Shown piece by piece: positions 4,110-5,098 of a stretch of DNA of 5,098 bases. The translations under genes and the position numbers were made by a program. How positions within the stretch are numbered: the first letter of the stretch is position 1; each line of letters opens with the position of its first letter. The stretch covers positions 1-5,098 of the forward strand of contig JAFQLN010000220.1 in assembly GCA_017414585.1 (NCBI GenBank). The letters run 5' to 3'. This DNA comes from Clostridia bacterium. GTDB lineage: Bacteria; Bacillota_A; Clostridia; Oscillospirales; CAG-272. Under the pieces are notes generated by a model that saw only the letters and a program-made list of their open reading frames with translations, did not search any database and was not told where the DNA came from.

Positions 4110-5098
4110 TGAAACGAATCGCTGCGGCTGTCGTATGTCTGATGATATGCGGCAGTCTGCTGTCTTCCTGCAGGAACGAAGATATGTCCGTCCGTACAAT
4201 GACTTCCGGCACGGAAATTCCAGCGGCTGATCTCACGGATCCGGGTTCTCCCGTGATTCCGGAGGAACTGAAGGAAATTCCGGAGGAATATTACTCCGCC
4301 GCAGAGGACCAGGGAACGCTGACCGAGCTGTTCTATGACACATGGGAATCCACAACTTACGCCAAGAAAACCAAAAAGCTGACCAAGCGTGCCATCGTTT
4401 ATCTGCCTTACGGTTACGACGAGAGCAAGGAATACAACACCTTCTACTATATGCACGGCGGCTGGGGCAACGAGATCACGCAGATGGGTACTCCCGAGCG
4501 TCCGTCGGGATTCAAAAACGTGATCGACCACGCCATTCAGAATGGCGAGATCGAGCCGATGATCGTGGTCTGTCCCACCTACAACAACGAAAATCCCGAC
4601 GACAGCGCAAACTACACTCTTGCGTTCTATACGCTGACCGCCAATTATCACAATGAGCTTGTGAATGACCTCATCCCCGCCGTGGACAGCACCTATTCCA
4701 CCATCCCCGACCGGGATCACAGAGCCTTCGGCGGCTTTTCCATGGGCTCGGTCACTACGTGGTACACCTTCGTCAACTGCCTTGACCAGTTTCGTTATTT
4801 TATCCCATCCAGCGGTGCGATGGATTACCAAGGCGACGATGTGGATGCGGCTGTTACCGCGTCGGGACACGCTCCCGAAGACTTCTTCATCTTTGCATGC
4901 ACGGGAACAGATGACTTTGAGTACCGCAACTTCACAAATCAGATCGAAGGAATGCTCGCTCAGCCAAGCGGAAACTTTGTGGAGGGGAAAAACCTTGTGT
5001 TTTATGTAAAAGAAGGTTATTCTCACAGCGGTATTGCTGCTACGGAATATACCTATAACGGACTTCTTTCCATTTGGAGCAAAGGTAACGATGTACCG
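4106..5098 (+). CDS. Alpha/beta-hydrolase esterase lipoprotein, 3'-partial
   Basis: An open frame of 331 codons reaches the right edge without a stop. It encodes a predicted exported lipoprotein esterase of the PF00756 (esterase D / feruloyl esterase-like) group. The N-terminus MMKRIAAAVVCLMICGSLL ends in the lipobox L-S-S-C, with Cys22 as the anchor, followed by a polar linker to about residue 65. The core starts near TKRAIVYLPYGYD. HGGWG (117-121) fits the oxyanion-hole loop, GFSMG holds the nucleophile Ser212, Asp269 or Asp270 in GTDDF is the likely acid, and His307 in GYSHSG is the likely catalytic His. Relatives remove ester groups from plant polysaccharides or hydrolyse other acyl esters; the substrate here is unknown. 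ATG 4106 overlaps the flavodoxin stop (ATGA) and ATG 4109 directly follows it. The weak GGGG at 4094-4097 cannot choose between them. With triad complete, little of the protein is likely missing. Confidence 0.9.
   Translation, partial: MMKRIAAAVVCLMICGSLLSSCRNEDMSVRTMTSGTEIPAADLTDPGSPVIPEELKEIPEEYYSAAEDQGTLTELFYDTWESTTYAKKTKKLTKRAIVYLPYGYDESKEYNTFYYMHGGWGNEITQMGTPERPSGFKNVIDHAIQNGEIEPMIVVCPTYNNENPDDSANYTLAFYTLTANYHNELVNDLIPAVDSTYSTIPDRDHRAFGGFSMGSVTTWYTFVNCLDQFRYFIPSSGAMDYQGDDVDAAVTASGHAPEDFFIFACTGTDDFEYRNFTNQIEGMLAQPSGNFVEGKNLVFYVKEGYSHSGIAATEYTYNGLLSIWSKGNDVP
4256..4288 (+). repeat. Short in-frame direct repeat in the hydrolase linker
   Basis: ATTCCGGAGGAA occurs at 4256-4267 and again at 4277-4288, a spacing of 21 bases (7 codons). 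It encodes I-P-E-E twice (IPEELKE then IPEEYYS) in the linker between the lipid anchor and the catalytic domain. Each copy contains GGAGGA, which looks like a ribosome binding site but has no start codon at a suitable distance. Confidence 0.6.

Noticed and set aside
4342..5009. Two + strand open frames (4342-4656 and 4665-5009) in another frame
   Set aside because: Both lie wholly inside the esterase gene out of frame, have low-complexity Arg/Ser/Gln-rich translations and no ribosome binding sites.
3905..5026. Long antisense open frame (373 codons) opposite the esterase
   Set aside because: No domain is recognisable and the + strand frame has a signal peptide, GFSMG nucleophile and catalytic His. 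The antisense frame is a by-product of codon usage.
903..5098. Covalent flavinylation site (ApbE-type S/T-G-A-x-S/T motif)
   Set aside because: Looked for because DUF4405 can occur with flavinylated proteins. None of the exported proteins shows a convincing site; SSGAMD in the esterase does not fit.
1..5098. CRISPR arrays, tRNA or rRNA genes, insertion sequences, phage genes
   Set aside because: No repeat array, tRNA-like fold, transposase or terminal inverted repeats could be recognised; almost every base lies in the listed coding frames.

Overview
The window is a tightly packed block of genes that all read on the + strand. The base composition is moderately GC-rich, the Shine-Dalgarno sites are AAGGAG-type, and several genes overlap by ATGA. 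The protein families (Isf-type flavoproteins, a DUF4405 membrane protein, a lipid-anchored flavodoxin and a lipid-anchored esterase) suggest an anaerobic Clostridia-type Firmicute, plausibly a gut Ruminococcaceae/Oscillospiraceae member or a genome assembled from a metagenome. That assignment is an inference from gene style, not a marker-gene identification.

Layout: (1) 2-868, an aldo/keto reductase cut by the left edge. (2) 903-1535 and (3) 1551-2087, two consecutive NADPH-dependent FMN reductase-fold proteins, each with a C-x2-C-x2-C-x5-C motif typical of iron-sulfur flavoproteins. (4) 2084-3430, one long reading frame for a membrane protein that joins an N-terminal DUF4405 (cytochrome b561-like) domain to a complete PF03773-type permease, broken at codon 35 by TGA where the family has a conserved Trp. 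(5) 3453-4109, a predicted lipoprotein carrying a flavodoxin domain. (6) 4106-5098, a predicted lipoprotein alpha/beta-hydrolase (esterase) that runs off the right edge. Gaps between genes are 34, 15, -4, 22 and -4 bases. No promoter or convincing terminator is visible between genes, so the block looks like one operon whose promoter lies to the left of the window.

How the genes may work together: the two cytosolic iron-sulfur flavoproteins, a DUF4405 membrane protein with several histidines that could bind heme, and a flavodoxin anchored outside the membrane together look like a route for moving electrons across the cytoplasmic membrane. The aldo/keto reductase is a further NAD(P)H-linked redox enzyme. 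The secreted esterase may act on a substrate outside the cell. The main anomaly is the membrane gene: the C-terminal part of DUF4405 appears to be missing and replaced by a permease, and the frame carries an in-frame TGA. It could be a decaying gene, a sequencing error, or a genuine split or fused protein. No RNA genes, CRISPR arrays, insertion sequences or attachment sites were recognised, and no stretch of 300 bases is free of genes.
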